DNA of 64,000 bases from Albifimbria verrucaria (GCA_020081605.1 JAHREC010000011.1:3658001-3722000), one strand, 5' to 3'; counted from the first letter of the stretch, positions 1 through 12,114 are shown. The notes: a model not told the origin generated them from the sequence alone. A program made the numbers and translations.

Positions 1-470
1 CTTGATTGACGGCAAGCCGCCGCCTCGGCCAGCTTCAGCAGCTGACGGGCCGTTCAAACCGAATGCCACAGGTAGCGCCGAAACCGCGCCGCTCTTGGGC
101 CGGAATCACACCACTAGTGGCAGTCCACACGTGGAGGGTTACGGATCGAATGAGGCATAGGATGGGACAGAGCAGCTGGGTTACCCAAAAGCGGGAAGGT
201 ACTGTGAAAGTGTCATTGGTATTGGGCAACGTGGGAGATGTAAAATAGATTCCTTTTCTGCTGAGTCGGGGTTCATGACTTGGTGATGCAGCAGTAATGT
301 TGCTTATCCGGAGTTTCAACGAGTAAGTCAAATTGGTCGCTTGTTGCTTGAAGTGGTGCAGTGTGCACATGAGGTTCGTAGCAGCCACAGATTGTTGTAG
401 GGCAGAGTTGTCGGTTCACTTTTTTTTATTTTTAATAAATAGAATTATTACTCTTGCGAGTCATTTACGA
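1..470. other. Non-coding flank
   Basis: I see no supported gene here. The part next to 470 is the 3' side of the minus-strand cyclase gene. On the minus strand it is A-rich just past the stop (about 420-445), which fits a polyadenylation region. Confidence 0.5.
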
Positions 471-1747
471 CTAATCGTACCAAATGGCATTCATGCCAAA
501 CCCAGGTTCAGGGACCCTAACCCGGGCCACGCGGGCAAGGAACTCGTCCTGCCAGCGGTAGATCTCCAACCAGCCCTCCTGGTCATCGGTAATGGCGACC
601 CATTCATCAGACCAGTCACACGGTGCCACAGCGTTGCTGTGACCGCCGCTCGTGGGTGTCGGGTTGAGGCACAGCTGTGTTTCTATGACGCCCGTGTCGG
701 CGAGACGGAAAGCGGAGACGTAGCCGGTGAGGTCGAAGCTGTTTGCTCGCGACGAGGCGAAGAGGTAGCGGCCTGAGTGTGACAGAACGCAAACATCGGC
801 GCGGTACTGGGTCCAGCGGTTGGGGATGCCGGGGGATCAGGGGAAGTGGCGGTGGGTGTAGACAGGGAGGTGAGTGGCCGGGTCGATGAGGTACTCGCAC
901 AACCGGTTGCCCTTTTCCATGAGGGCGTAGAGGTAGTTGCCCGTTGGGTGCATGGCGACCCAGCGTGGGTGATCGCGCTCGTCGGGGCAGTCGACGGAGC
1001 CGACAAGGTCAAGCTCCGGAGTGGCTTCGGCGCCGGGCCCGGAAGGTTCACGGCGGCGATGAACCCAGAGCTTGTTGGCGCGGAGGTCGGCGGAGTACAG
1101 GTACGTCTCGGACGGGTCAAACACCATGCCGTGGATGCCGGAATTGGGCTGGTACTCGTAGTTCTGCACGTTGGACGCCAGAGCGCCGGAAGCCGGGTCG
1201 ACGGAGAAGACAGCGCCGTGGCCGGCATGGTCGTAGAAGGGTTGCAGTAAACGGCGTAGGGCGGCTTTTGCGCGGCGAGGAGGAAGATGGCACGGGTGTT
1301 TGTGTCGGGAGATTGAGCCTGGGCTATTAAAATGTGAGCAAGGACCTTTCTTATGGTCTGGTTTTGAGGAGGAGGGTGCGTACGGTGGTGCAGCATGGGG
1401 TGGGAGGCTTGGTGGACGATAGAAGTGGGCGACTCGACGGCGTAGCTGGACCATTTCTTCATGGCGGCGCCGTAGATTGCTTTTTTGCTGTGCTAAATGT
1501 TTGAACGAAGCCCGTGATGTTAGCCCAAATGCTTATAGGAGTAGTCATGGTTATCAACATGATGGTGATACAGGCATTGGTGTGGTGGTGGTGGACTTGC
1601 ATCAAATGTCATCCACGAGATGGGCTCATCCTGAGGAATCTCGGTGCGCTTGACCAGCTCGAGTGTCAGCTTCTCATCGTCAAAGGCAAAAGTGAAGATG
1701 GCGCCCGGCGGCGTCCAGGTGCCGACCATGAGGTGATGGACAGGCAT
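471..1747 (-). CDS. Carboxy-cis,cis-muconate cyclase (3-carboxymuconate lactonizing enzyme)
   Basis: This enzyme lactonises 3-carboxy-cis,cis-muconate in the fungal protocatechuate branch of the beta-ketoadipate pathway; the family is a cytosolic seven-bladed beta-propeller. The protein starts MPVHHLMVGTWTPPGAIFTF and carries family signatures GIHGMVFDP, YLYSADLRANKLW, HPRWVAMHPTGNYLYALME, ASSRAN, PTPTSGGHSNAV and the ending EPGFGMNAIWYD. Exons read as 1747-1601, 1492-1384 and 1323-471. The first intron has a GC donor. The second (1324-1383, 60 nt) is inferred because its 20 codons are absent from the Neurospora enzyme as I know it. Frame breaks lie near 1230 (a short T run before FYDHAGHG) and at two C runs near 825-855. 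Restoring one, one and two bases gives 371 codons, close to the family length of about 365. It is divergent from the dioxygenase at 3053. Confidence 0.9.
1493..1600 (-). other. GC-AG intron of the muconate cyclase
   Basis: Exon 1 ends in the codons for WMTFD and is followed by GCAAGT, the usual context of rare GC donors. The intron ends TTTAG and exon 2 resumes in phase 0 with HSKKAIYGAAMKKW, which matches the family. No GT donor nearby keeps the frame and this conserved join. Confidence 0.75.
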
Positions 1748-3052
1748 GGTGAGCTGAGTATGGGCTGCGTGTAAGTTGCGCGAGCAGAGAACCGACAAGG
1801 GGGAGATTGGGCTGAGGCTTGTCCGTCCGCGATCTCGCAATGACGACGGGAGAGAGGGGCAGGTTTCCGATGCAGCAGCAGTTCCAGTTCCAGTTCCAGT
1901 TCCACGGTTAACCGAAGCTATCCATGGCTCGATTCCGCGCCCCAGCAAGATGGTATGTTATTATGTGAACGGACTTGAAGCATCCCCACCATGGGTGGCT
2001 TTTTTCCCACGATCCCCGACAGCAGCAACCAGGGATAAGGACTTATCCAGGCCGAGATGCGGAGCACACCAGCCGCTGAGCCACAAAAGCCTTGGCCCAG
2101 ACACGCTCTCGCTGCTCCGTGCAGCGTTGCCGACGAGGCGTGTGTGGGGACCCGAGATATTTTATCCCCCGGTTCGTGTCATGCCACGTCCAATGTGCTG
2201 TGCTGTGTCTTGCCTATGCGGGGAGCCTGCGAAAGTGGAGTGGAGGCTTCGGGATTCGTAGGCGGTAGATGTGAGGGGTGCTTTTGTTTTCGTCTTCTTT
2301 TTCTTTTGCCCATTCATTTGTTTATTTTTTTCTGTGACGTAGGTAAGGGGGTTAATGGTGGTCAGGTTGAATCGCATGTGATAGTATGGACAGTTACACT
2401 GCCTGTGTCACTCACTCGTCCCTCCTAAACCCTCTCTCCCATAACCCATCATCGCCATGGCCTCGCTAGCCTCATCTCAGTCGAACCCTAGACAGTGCCC
2501 ACGGCGGCATTCGATCGAACGGATCTACAGCGCCCCTAGGCCTGGGACGCTTCAGCCTCGGGCCTTGATTGCACCATCCGGTCTCCACCCACACTCGTCA
2601 CGCTCTCCTACGTATGCCACTTACACCACAATCCACACACTGTCCGTTCCCCCAAGCCCAGACTAACAGCTCGCTCGCAACAGCCGCGTCCCAAATCCGA
2701 ACCTCGCCATTGGCTGCTATGCGGGGTATCTGCCCATTACTCCAAACAGGGCCGGTGGCGCCGGCCTCTCTCTTATCCACCCCCAAAGTGCCCGTCCCAT
2801 GACAATGACGACCCTGTCTGGCTATATATGCCAATCCCCGGCTTCACCAACGTGACCCTGAAGTTCCTGTTGTTCTCAATTCATTTTACAGTTTCACTTT
2901 CTGTCTTATACCCCAGGACACGCTCCATCTCTTTGAGTCCATCCTTGTGAACTTGAATCGCATTGCCCGTCTCCTCATCCAGGGTCGTGCCTCATCCTCA
3001 TCCTACACTTCCAACACCCAATCCTCAACACTCCCTTCTCAAACTCACAAAA
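1748..3052. promoter_or_regulatory. Shared upstream region of the two aromatic-catabolism genes
   Basis: These 1.3 kb separate the divergent start codons of the cyclase and the dioxygenase. A good TATA box (TATATAT, 2823-2829) followed by CCAAT (2831-2835) lies about 220 bp before the dioxygenase ATG, ahead of a CT-rich leader. A CAG/TTCCAG-type short repeat sits at 1870-1905. The open frames here are short and match nothing I recognise. Confidence 0.5.
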
Positions 3053-4176
3053 ATGGCTACCAACGGTGCCAATGGCTCGCCACCCGAGTCTCGTTTCGAC
3101 CCTCACTTCACCCAGCATGTCATCGACACCATGGGCCCCAATGTCACCCCCGAAACCGCCAGATCCTGTCCAGCCTGCTCCGTCACTTGCACGACTTTGC
3201 CCGTGAGGTCGAGCTGACTCCCGATGAGTGGATGACCGGTGTTCATTTTGTCAACTCGGTTGGCCAGATCTCCACAAACATCAGGAACGAGGCCCACCGT
3301 GTGTCTGACGTCCTGGGCTTGGAATCGTGAGTTGCGACCCTCCTCCGGCTTCAAGAGCCCATACAAAACCCCCGTGCCCTCTTATACTAACCTGCTCTCT
3401 CACTATAGGCTTGTTGACGAGATTGCCAACAAGATCGTTGTCGAGGGCGGCATCGAGCCCACCTCATCCTCCATCCTCGGCCCCTTCTGGTCCCCAACGC
3501 TCCCTTCCGTGATAACGGCAGCACCATCATCCAGGACCCTAACCCTGAGGGCCGAGTCTGCCGCATGCACGGCGTTGTCTCCGACCTCGTCACCGGCAAG
3601 CCCATCCCCAACGCCGTCTTCGACATCTGGCAGGCCAGCGCCAACGGCAAGTACGACTTCCAGGACCCGGACAACCAGACCCCAACAACCTCCGCGGCAA
3701 GTTCCGCACCGACGAGAACGGCCGCTACTGGTTCTACTGCTACCACCCCACGGCTTACTCGCTGCCAACTGATGGCCCGAGCTACACTCTTCTCAAGCTC
3801 ATGGACAGACATCCCATGAGACCCGCCCACATCCACATCATGGTAAGTCGGCACTCACCAATAACCATGGCCTGCTCTGCGAGCATTGAAGCGCTCGGGG
3901 CATTTCACAAGAAACCAAGCTGACACGAGTGCCAAACAGGTCACCCACCCCGAATTCAAGGGCTGCACCACCCAGCTTTACCCCAAGGACGACCCCTGGC
4001 TGTCCACCGACACCGTCTTCGCCGTCAAGAACGACCTCGTCGTCGACTTCAAGCCCCTCTCCAGCGACCCCAAGGCCACCCTCGAGCTCGAGTACAACGT
4101 GGTCTTGGCGCCCAAGGACTTCAAGGGCAAGCAGTTTGAGACAGCCAAGGAGAACTTCGAGAACCCGAGGTTGTAG
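3053..4176 (+). CDS. Intradiol ring-cleavage dioxygenase (protocatechuate/catechol/hydroxyquinol type)
   Basis: This non-haem Fe(III) enzyme cleaves dihydroxylated aromatic rings between the two hydroxyls. An N-terminal dioxygenase_N domain ([28 protein letters not shown]) precedes the catalytic domain, with [39 protein letters not shown] and the ligand segments [13 protein letters not shown] (Tyr) and RPAHIHIM (His pair). Introns are 3327-3408 (branch ACTAAC) and 3843-3939, both GT-AG. Frame breaks at 3159-3161, 3492-3495 and 3680-3683 each need one extra C; with these the exons total 948 nt, giving 315 aa plus stop, normal for the family. The substrate is not decided by sequence. The neighbouring carboxymuconate cyclase favours protocatechuate, since that enzyme uses the protocatechuate cleavage product. 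Hydroxyquinol or catechol remain possible. Confidence 0.87.
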
Positions 4177-5622
4177 ACGGAAGCTAGCGGCAAAAGTTGA
4201 TGTTTGGTTGCCAGAGTGCAGGTTTTATGTGGCTCGGGAAACGGGTGGAATGAAGGCTAGATTGGGCGTTGCATCTCCGGCGGAAGGGCCTGCTTTGGGC
4301 TGCATTGTTTTGTATATATCATTTTGCATAAGTAGGTATGTGTGTACCGAAATGTTACAGCGCGTGTGTATATGCAATGCTTGAGATATTCATGACATGA
4401 AACTGGATGGCTATGCGTTAAACGGAGATGCGTGAGACGGGATGAGGTTTTGACGAGGAAGAGCTGTCGGTTGTTCAGCAGCAGCAGTCATTAGACTATG
4501 TTCCGAGTTGATGTGCATGGTAACTTGCTTTTTATGAAGAAGTCTACTCGAATAAATAAAGCTTGGATTTTTTGCACAAAATAGGAACATTATACTGCAT
4601 GTCACCACCACAATACACCCGGCAGCCTGTGAGACGCGCTGCTGTAATCGGTCAGTGGCTACGAGGGGACACTGTAAACAGCTTCCATGAATTACAAGTG
4701 TGTAAGCAAACGCTACCTTCCATCGTTCTGCAGGAAACAGTGCTACGCGTGTTTTCTTACAGCCCGGCATTGTTTTTCTCGCTGTTCAAGTCACAGGCAC
4801 ATGTCACATCCAGTCCCCTTCGTTCTGTGACTTTTTGGTGGGGTCACAACAGCAATCACCAGATAGCGATAAGGTGGTGATGCTTCATATCCACCGAGCT
4901 GCCAAAGTGTAGGTATGCGCTGTTCCCGCTGCTTGCTGTATTACGTTCCGTATCGTGCACAAAGATTTACCCAAAAGATTTCAAAATCCGAATCATCTTC
5001 AAACGTGGTGTTCGTCACGTTTTCTTCAAGCCGAAACGACCAATAATAATCTCCAGTGAGACTGTTTCGGTTCCCTCGGTAACCTCTGTCTTCACGACTA
5101 GACTCCACGAGGGTCAGCGCCTCCCCTCCTGTCAACCGACAAACGTGGATCCGCCAGGCGTTGCAACGGACGTGTTTCCCGGAGCGAGCGGGATGTGCAC
5201 GGAAATAGTTCAATAGAAACGCAGCGATTCCATCGCTCTTATTACTTCCATTCTTGGCTGCATACCAACCCGGGTTCCTGTGCATCGGCAACCGATAAGA
5301 TAAGCAACATGTTGTCCAGGCAACGCAGATCCCCATAAACAATGATCCGTAGCCTACCTCTCCTCTCCTCTCCGCTACCCGTCGTCATCGGCCCTCACGA
5401 CATCGGCCGTTTTCTTGCAAAGATTTCGTAGCTTTGCTTGGGAAATTATTCATGTATTCATTTCTTTAGAAGCCAATTATACTTTCTTCCCATCTCTTTT
5501 TTCCCTCCAATTTCCCTCCATCTCAATCTGTGTCTCCAGCCTGCCTGCCATCTAGTCGCCTTGAGTCAGTCGGGCTCCTCTACTTTAGCTCGATCAATGA
5601 CACCGTTCGCATATAGCGAGCA
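4177..5622. other. Intergenic region
   Basis: This stretch holds the dioxygenase 3' region and the upstream region and CT-rich leader (about 5460-5620) of the next gene. A 133-codon minus-strand open frame at 4941-5342 has no family features and was not called. Confidence 0.4.
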
Positions 5623-8175
5623 ATGGCATCAGCTCCTGACGTCCATGATCGAAACCAGTCACGCCACTTGAGAACGAAATCATCTGTATTAAGCTCCTTT
5701 GTCCACAGGCGACAAGCTTCAAGCCCCGAAGACCTGCAACACCAAACGCCCAGAGAAACACCGTTTCACCCACCTTCCAACCTCAACCTTGACGACACAA
5801 TGGCTGTTGGCCAATTCGTTAAGAACAACCCCGGCGCCTTGGGCGAGCTTCAGCAGAACTCGCAGGAGTCGGCTCCTCGCTCTCCTCGCAAGTCCCGTGA
5901 AGAGCCCCAGGACGATGCCCGCGGCCGATCGAGGTCCCCACCAAGAATGCCTTGGTCAATATCTCCTTGAAGCACATTGCAAGTAGGGACACCTTTAGGC
6001 AGGGCAAGTCCCGAGAGACTTCCCCAACAAAACCTAAGAAGGTCAAGTCCGGGACCAATCTGGCCGGTCTACTCTCTCGTCCGAAATCATCCAAGAATCT
6101 TCAAAAACTGGCAACAGAGGACCATGTCCAGTCGTCCAAAGACAAGGAGAACCAGACTCCCATCGAAGCCGTGGGCTCCGGACCACCTCCACCTATCTTT
6201 GCGCAATTTACTAGTGATACATCCTTACGCCAAGAACGCGGGGGTGCCTCAAGCATTGACATCGGCAGAGGCGTTCAGGACCAGCGTGTTCCCCAATCAC
6301 TCGCCCTGTTGTGAAAGAGAGACCAAAGTCTTTTCAAGTGCCCCCTACTCCTCACAGGATCCTAGGGAGCACTTTTCCCTGCAAGAACCACCTCCACTGA
6401 CAGTATCCCCAATGAGAGCTCTGCCAAAGACCATGCGGAAAACAAGAGCCGACGACCCAAGGTGTTTAGCGCATTCACCAGTCGGCACCATGTCCGGTCA
6501 AAGTCGGTTACATCGAGCCCAACAGCATCCAGCAGCGATCTTTCTCTAGACCTAAAGAACATCGACAAGCACTTGGAAGCTATGCTTGACCGACGAAACA
6601 TTCCAGAGAACCAAAGATACAAAATGCGAAACCTCAATGATACTATCAAGATGGAGTTCATCAGGCAGGATTGGGCAGAGATGCAAGCTGCCAAGGCAGA
6701 CCGTCCCGGTACCAACGATAGCACAAAGAGTAACCAGAATAATGACTCGAATAACGCTATTGCCGATGGGTCGGACTGCGAGGACGTTAAACAGAAGAAG
6801 CCTCGTGGGAAGAGCTTCACCTTCTCAAGGGGCAAGAAAGGTTCCAACTCACCCACGAAGAAGCAAAAGAGCGACGCCACTTTGGGCCGACACTTCCGGA
6901 CTAAATCAACAGAAAGTATAGCCAGTGAGAGGCCGTCATCCTCGGGATCATCTACGCCTAATCTGCTTGCAAAAATCAAGCTTCAGCAGGGACCTGCCGA
7001 CTATGTTGCGTACCTCAGAAAGGTGCAGAAACCGGAGCTAGTTGAGGTTGGAAAACTTCACAAGCTGCGGCTCCTGTTGCGTAATGAGACTGTCTCATGG
7101 ATTGAAGACTTCATCCAGCAAGGTGGCATGAAAGAAATCGTCGATTTGCTAAATCGTATCATGGAGGTTGAGTGGAGGTGAGTGACTCTAACCTACAGGC
7201 TTCGCGTATAATGAAACTAACCCCGGTTGTAGAGAGGAGCATGAAGACGCTCTCCTGCACGAGAACCTCTTGTGCCTCAAAGCCCTGTCGACGACAGCTC
7301 GCGCTATGCAGTACTTGCACTCGATTCAGAAAGACCTCTTCCCGAAACTGCTTCACATGCTGTTTGACCCAGAGAAGAAGGGTCCGAGTGAGTTCACAAC
7401 TCGCAACATCGTCACGTCCGTACTCTTTACCTACATTGAGTCGGCATCTCCAACGGATCGACCTACCAGGGCGCGCGATGTTCTGAGGCATCTGCGAGAC
7501 CCTGAAGGCAAGGAGGAAGAGCGCCCACTTCCATTCGTGCTAGAAATGAGACAGCAGAGGCCCTACCGGGTGTGGTGCAAGGAGGTGGTCAGTGTGACCA
7601 AGGAAGTTTTCTGGATCTTCCTGCACAACTTGAACGTAGTGGCTCTTCCGTCTGGTAAGAGTGACCCAGTGGTTGGTATGCCTGCACCTCAGACGTCCGG
7701 AGATGATTCGGCATACACATACATGCTTCGGCATTTCCTCAAGAGAGACCCCGGTTCCAGCAGCTCCGTATGTTGGTGGAGTTGAGTGGGACGCGACAAA
7801 CTACCTGGCATCGCATTTGGATCTTATGAATGCTATTCTGGCCTGCACGGGTTCACGAAATGAGCGTAACATGCTCCGCGCTGAGTTTCGAATCTCCGGC
7901 TGGGAGCGTTGCCTAGGAGGAGCCTGCGCCTGTGCAAGGAGAAATTCTATGGTAGTGTCCATGATGGGCTTCGCACATGGGTTGCAGCAGCAGCCGAGGA
8001 CGGCTGGGATGTCAGGGATGTGAGGTATGGCCCGCCGCCAGAAGCCCGCAGCCCGGTGAAGAAGATCGGTGGCGGCCAGAAGAAGAAGGTCGAAGAGCCA
8101 CCGAAGATCGACATGCCGAAACTTGACTTCGAGTTCGACAAGCTCCAAGCGCCGAAGGACGCGTGGCTTTCCTAG
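5623..8175 (+). CDS. Diaphanous-type GBD/FH3 protein without FH2 domain (Rid1-like)
   Basis: A probable Rho-GTPase effector. About 280 residues rich in Ser, Pro and basic residues come first (RSKSVTSSPTASSSDLSLDL). A formin GTPase-binding/FH3 region follows: FIRQDWAEMQ, GPADYVAYLRKVQKPELVEV, RNETVSWIEDFIQQGGMKEI, then an armadillo-like part through RDVLRHLRDPEGKEEERPLP, VEWDATNYLASHLDLMNAIL and NERNMLRAEF. The protein stops at KDAWLS with no proline-rich FH1 and no actin-nucleating FH2. This short form matches what I remember as the fission yeast GTPase-binding protein Rid1; that name is from memory. One intron lies at 7178-7232 (branch CTAAC). Frame breaks occur near 5930, in 6190-6440, near 7755 and near 7915. 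The N-terminal third is therefore the least certain part. The start is the first ATG of the long open frame, MASAPDVHDRNQ. Confidence 0.72.
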
Positions 8176-8671
8176 GATTGTTGATTCTTTCGGCTATGGC
8201 TTGGGCTAGGCGAGAAAAAGTGATTGGATGGTTGCCCGGATGCCCTCGGCGCATCATTCATGCTTGTGTCGGCTATCCTCTCGCTTCCTTTAGGGCTGAC
8301 ACAATTTCTTGATTGTTTCGTAGATTGTCTGGGTATAGGTCCGGTTTCTGGCGAACTTGAGTATGGGCTAGTTTTATGACTGCATGGTAATGAATTGACG
8401 ACACAAACGGAGTTTATGTGCATAAACGGTAACACATATAACCAAGTTTCCAAAATGTGAGGGCGGTCGCACATTTTTCCCGAAATACAAAGTGAATTTG
8501 GCATAAAGAGCCATTATGTCTCAATTTTGTTTATTCGTAAGCTGGCCACGTAGCAACAGGGGCCTTATGAATATTGCCAGGGAAGCTGTGAGCTGCTTCG
8601 TATCTGCTTGTTCCGCATATTTGAGTCAACGCAGAAGACGGTCATAAAGACCCTAGAGCAAGACCTACGGT
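8176..8671. other. Convergent 3' intergenic region
   Basis: Both flanking genes end into this segment. I see nothing coding. It is the 3' end region of both transcripts. Confidence 0.4.
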
Positions 8672-9418
8672 TCACAGATTACCTCGGTGGAGCTTGAAGG
8701 CGGCATACACTGTTTCGCCCTTCAACACATCATTCTTCACCTTCTCATCAGCTGCTATGAGCTTGGGTAAAGCTCTAGCACTTGCGTGACTTTGTCCTGC
8801 GGAATGATGACAACTCCGTTCGTGGGGTCCATGAATGCGATGTCGCCAGGAGTTACAGCGATGCCATCAATATCCAGAGGGACTTGGACGGCCCAGGGGT
8901 ACTTCCTCCTCCAACACCAACGGTGGAGACGCCATAGGCCCAGATCTGCAAGCTTTAGAAGTCTGTAGAATGCGCATTGAGCCGGTTGTGATGGTGAAGA
9001 CCTACCGGCAAGCTTGTGGCGCGCAACTCTTCTAAATCCCTGATGCGTCCGGCAGTAACGATTCCCTTAACATCGAGCATTTTCATGCGAAGAGCCATGA
9101 TGCCACCACACACGGCGTTCTTCTGACCAGGGGCTGTCTCATGACAACCACCGTGCCCGGTTGGGACAGGTCGGCCCAGTGAGCTCCTGCAGGTATGTTG
9201 CCACTTGGTGAATCCGGGGCTTCTCCTTTCGGGACGAATAGAATAGTCGATACTGGGGCGATGACCTTAGCACCTGCGGTGTCGCTAGGCAGACTGTATG
9301 GCGTCAGGTCGGCAACGAAGCCAGCACCCGGAACCTTGAGCTTCAGCAGGGCATCAGAGATGTCGCATGCTGTATAGCGGTCAAGCTCAGTAAGGATGTC
9401 TTGGGACAAAGCAGCCAT
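8672..9418 (-). CDS. RraA / HMG-CHA aldolase-like protein
   Basis: A member of the family once called dimethylmenaquinone methyltransferase, which includes the bacterial RNase E regulator RraA and 4-hydroxy-4-methyl-2-oxoglutarate/4-carboxy-4-hydroxy-2-oxoadipate aldolases. The protein starts MAALSQDILTELDRYTACDI, followed by SDALLKLKVPGAGFVADL, the glycine-rich part GGIMALRMKMLDVKG, the metal and substrate motif TAGRIRDLEELRA, and C-terminal DIDGIAVTPGDIAFMDPTNG. One intron lies at 8946-9005. Breaks at G runs 9130-9133 and 8896-8899 and near 8770 each need one base; the two exons then sum to 690 nt (229 aa), the usual fungal length. The RraA motif suggests an aldolase or decarboxylase of oxo-acids. 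Its substrate is unknown, and a link to the aromatic genes 5 kb away is possible but unproven. Upstream TTG in-frame codons were not used as start. Confidence 0.8.
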
Positions 9419-10046
9419 GACCAAGATCGATGCGTCTGGACCGGTTTGACGTCAGACGTGCCTTCGGTGAATTCGACTACTGTATAAAGGTCCAGGATGA
9501 TAAGTCGGTGAGCAAGGGTTCTTGAACCAAGAGCGGGATACTTTGGCTGGGGTCCAAGCAGCTGGGACGGTGGTGAAGACGAGGGCGGTTGATGTAGCCC
9601 GTGGGTTAAGCCATAGCCATATGTCTCCACAGAACCGGGTTACGGGTTAGACTGGTGGGGAATGGACAAGCTCGAGGAGTCCCCAGGTGATTTGGAGCCA
9701 ATCAGCACGAGTACCGATTTAAACATTTCGCTTCTGCAAGGCCGAGTACCAGGGCCGGTCTGATGCGGACCAGTTGCGGAACGCGACCGGGGTCCGAGTT
9801 CGGGATGCTTCCTGGGCACGGGTGAACCGAGGGCTGAGGATGCTGGCAGGAGAAGTCGCACAAGCTGGAGGGTTGGTTCCGGTAAGCTCCGCCGCACCAT
9901 GTGACAGTCTCGCTTGGTGTTGTTGAAGTCGATGCAGCTCCACGCACTCCGTCTTTGGTGTGGGTTGTGATAGGATGTGTGACAGCAAACGGGCTAGCCC
10001 AATGACGAGTGAGCATCACCATCAACCACCATATTATCAGCCCTGG

Positions 10047-10077
10047 GTTTCCCTCGAATAAAGCACTCGAGGGAAAC
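10047..10077. repeat. Perfect 11-bp inverted repeat
   Basis: GTTTCCCTCGA at 10047-10057 is exactly mirrored by TCGAGGGAAAC at 10067-10077 around a 9-nt spacer. It lies in non-coding DNA more than 600 bp from the nearest gene. It could be a dyad protein-binding site or a hairpin. Confidence 0.7.
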
Positions 10078-12114
10078 ATTATAGTGTATCGACCAGGAGA
10101 TGATCATTATCCTGTTTAGGAATTAGGCAGAGTTGCGCTGGCCTGGTGCAACCTTTGGCCTTGATCCCATGCAGAGTATGGTTGGTGGAAAGGCGAATGA
10201 GCCGGCAACAGTTGTGGCAGCATGTGCTGCAACCGCCGACGAGACAGAATCGTTCCCCACCAAATGCTGGTCGAAGAAACGACATCGCAGCATCAGCGTG
10301 TTGGTCCGCGGTACAGAATCGAGGCAATGCTATGTTATTCGCTGGGCGGCTACATCATGCAAGGAGGAGCATGTGTTGAGGTGAAGTACCACAGACAGAT
10401 TTACGGCTTCTAAGGTACTGGCTCACCCGATGATCGGGTACACAAGGTAGGTACCTGCTTGGGCAAGGTGGTTCCTGCCTCTTTCGCCTCTGGTAACGCA
10501 CAAAGTAGGTACCAATACCTGAAATGGACACCCAAACCAAGAAGTAAGGTTCGCATCGACTGATCATGCAGGTAGTCTCTACCAACCTCAGCAAACGCCA
10601 ACATGCCTTCACCTTACCTATCTCAGGTACCTGCAGTCGTACTATACACTAAGCCCTCTCTCATTGGATCCTCATCTCAACATCATGCCAAAGACCAACG
10701 TATCGAAGCCATCTTCCCTACAAGGGCCAAAGCGACACGAACCGTCGATTTCAAGGGGAGGGAAAACGCGCGCACAGGAATTTGTCTTTAACGTACGTTT
10801 GCTTCCCATGGCGCTTCCACTCCATCCGGGCGTATGCTGTGTTGACCGGTCTCTGCCCTTGTCGTTGGGATCACGACCTACGCCCAGCTCCACCATTTGA
10901 TCCCTCCTGCACTTTGCACCTCTGTGGGCCCATCTGGCTTTCGAGTGACTGCGGCTCAAGGAAACTGTCCACCCACGACTTCCAACCGCAGCCGGGGTCC
11001 GTCCTCGTCCTCACCAGGGATCCGAGAGGCTTGGTTCGATCTGACTCGCAGGGGCGGCAAGACGGGCCAGCCTTGTGCTCATGAATGACTAATGTAAAGT
11101 CGCATGACCCCGAAGCGCTGTCATCCTCGGATCATCAGCATCACATCCCCAGCCTGGCAGGCCGGTGACAAGTAGCTATGCGAGAGCTAGCCGAAGCCAG
11201 GACGCGACTCGGGAGAGAAACACGGTAGCAAGTCTGACGGGCTAAACGGCAATATCAAAGGTGGGATGTTGCTACCCCGCCTCTCTCACGCGGGTAAGAA
11301 CAATGGAAAGGGCAAGGCGTCAACGTCAAAAGGTCCGAGTGACTGAAAATCACCATCCAGCTGGTGCCTGAGGGCCAGGATGAGGAAGATGCATGAGCCC
11401 CAGATGGGATGGCTGGGCACTCTTCGTGGGCCAAGGCTGCTCCCAGGCCCAACCTTGCAACGAGGTTCAAGCCGTAGCACACCCTCCCGTTCGTGTTTTG
11501 GAGGTACTCCTCACGAACAAGCAGCAGGTATGCGAAGAACGAGGTTAAGGTTCTAGAGCCGTGCAAATGCAATACCCATGCGAATGCATTCCTGTCGGGG
11601 ATTTACCGTGACAGGAGCAGCCAAAAGCCGCGCTGGGATGGCGATACAACCCACCTGCGTCGTGCTAGCGCCGTGGTGCGCATGCGTATTGGGATCAAAA
11701 GAGGGATGATCGTCTGGTAGGCGCCAGGTCCGGATCTACAAACAATGGGCGAGGCTACAGGACCCTGGAACTATAATCGAGCTTTTTGATCTCGTGGCGA
11801 CGATGTGCAACCCTGAGCATCGCCAGGGTTGCATGAGCTTCCCGTTAGCCCCGGACGGTCAAATCACCATGGACGGTGCTCCGTATCACACTCTCTCGGT
11901 GACCCTTGCGGGTAGCCTCGCGCTTGGGGTGTAAGGGATTTTATTTCGCCTCTGCGCGGACTGATTTGGGAGTGATGCGAGGATATGACGCATTGAATCA
12001 GGAAGAGATAAGGTGTAGACGTAGACGGCAGGGGTTAAGACCGAAGAGCAAAAAAAAGCAAGCACGGTGTGGGTATGTAGGTGAACGCTGGAGAAGTGCC
12101 GTGGGGTGAAACAT

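Noticed and set aside
471..1747. Cyclase gene as a pseudogene because of several frame shifts
   Set aside because: Shifts of the same kind hit essential genes throughout the window, and restoring bases at the breaks gives the exact family length.
4941..5342. 133-codon minus-strand open frame
   Set aside because: No domain, no conserved composition, and it lies in the leader and upstream region of the next gene.
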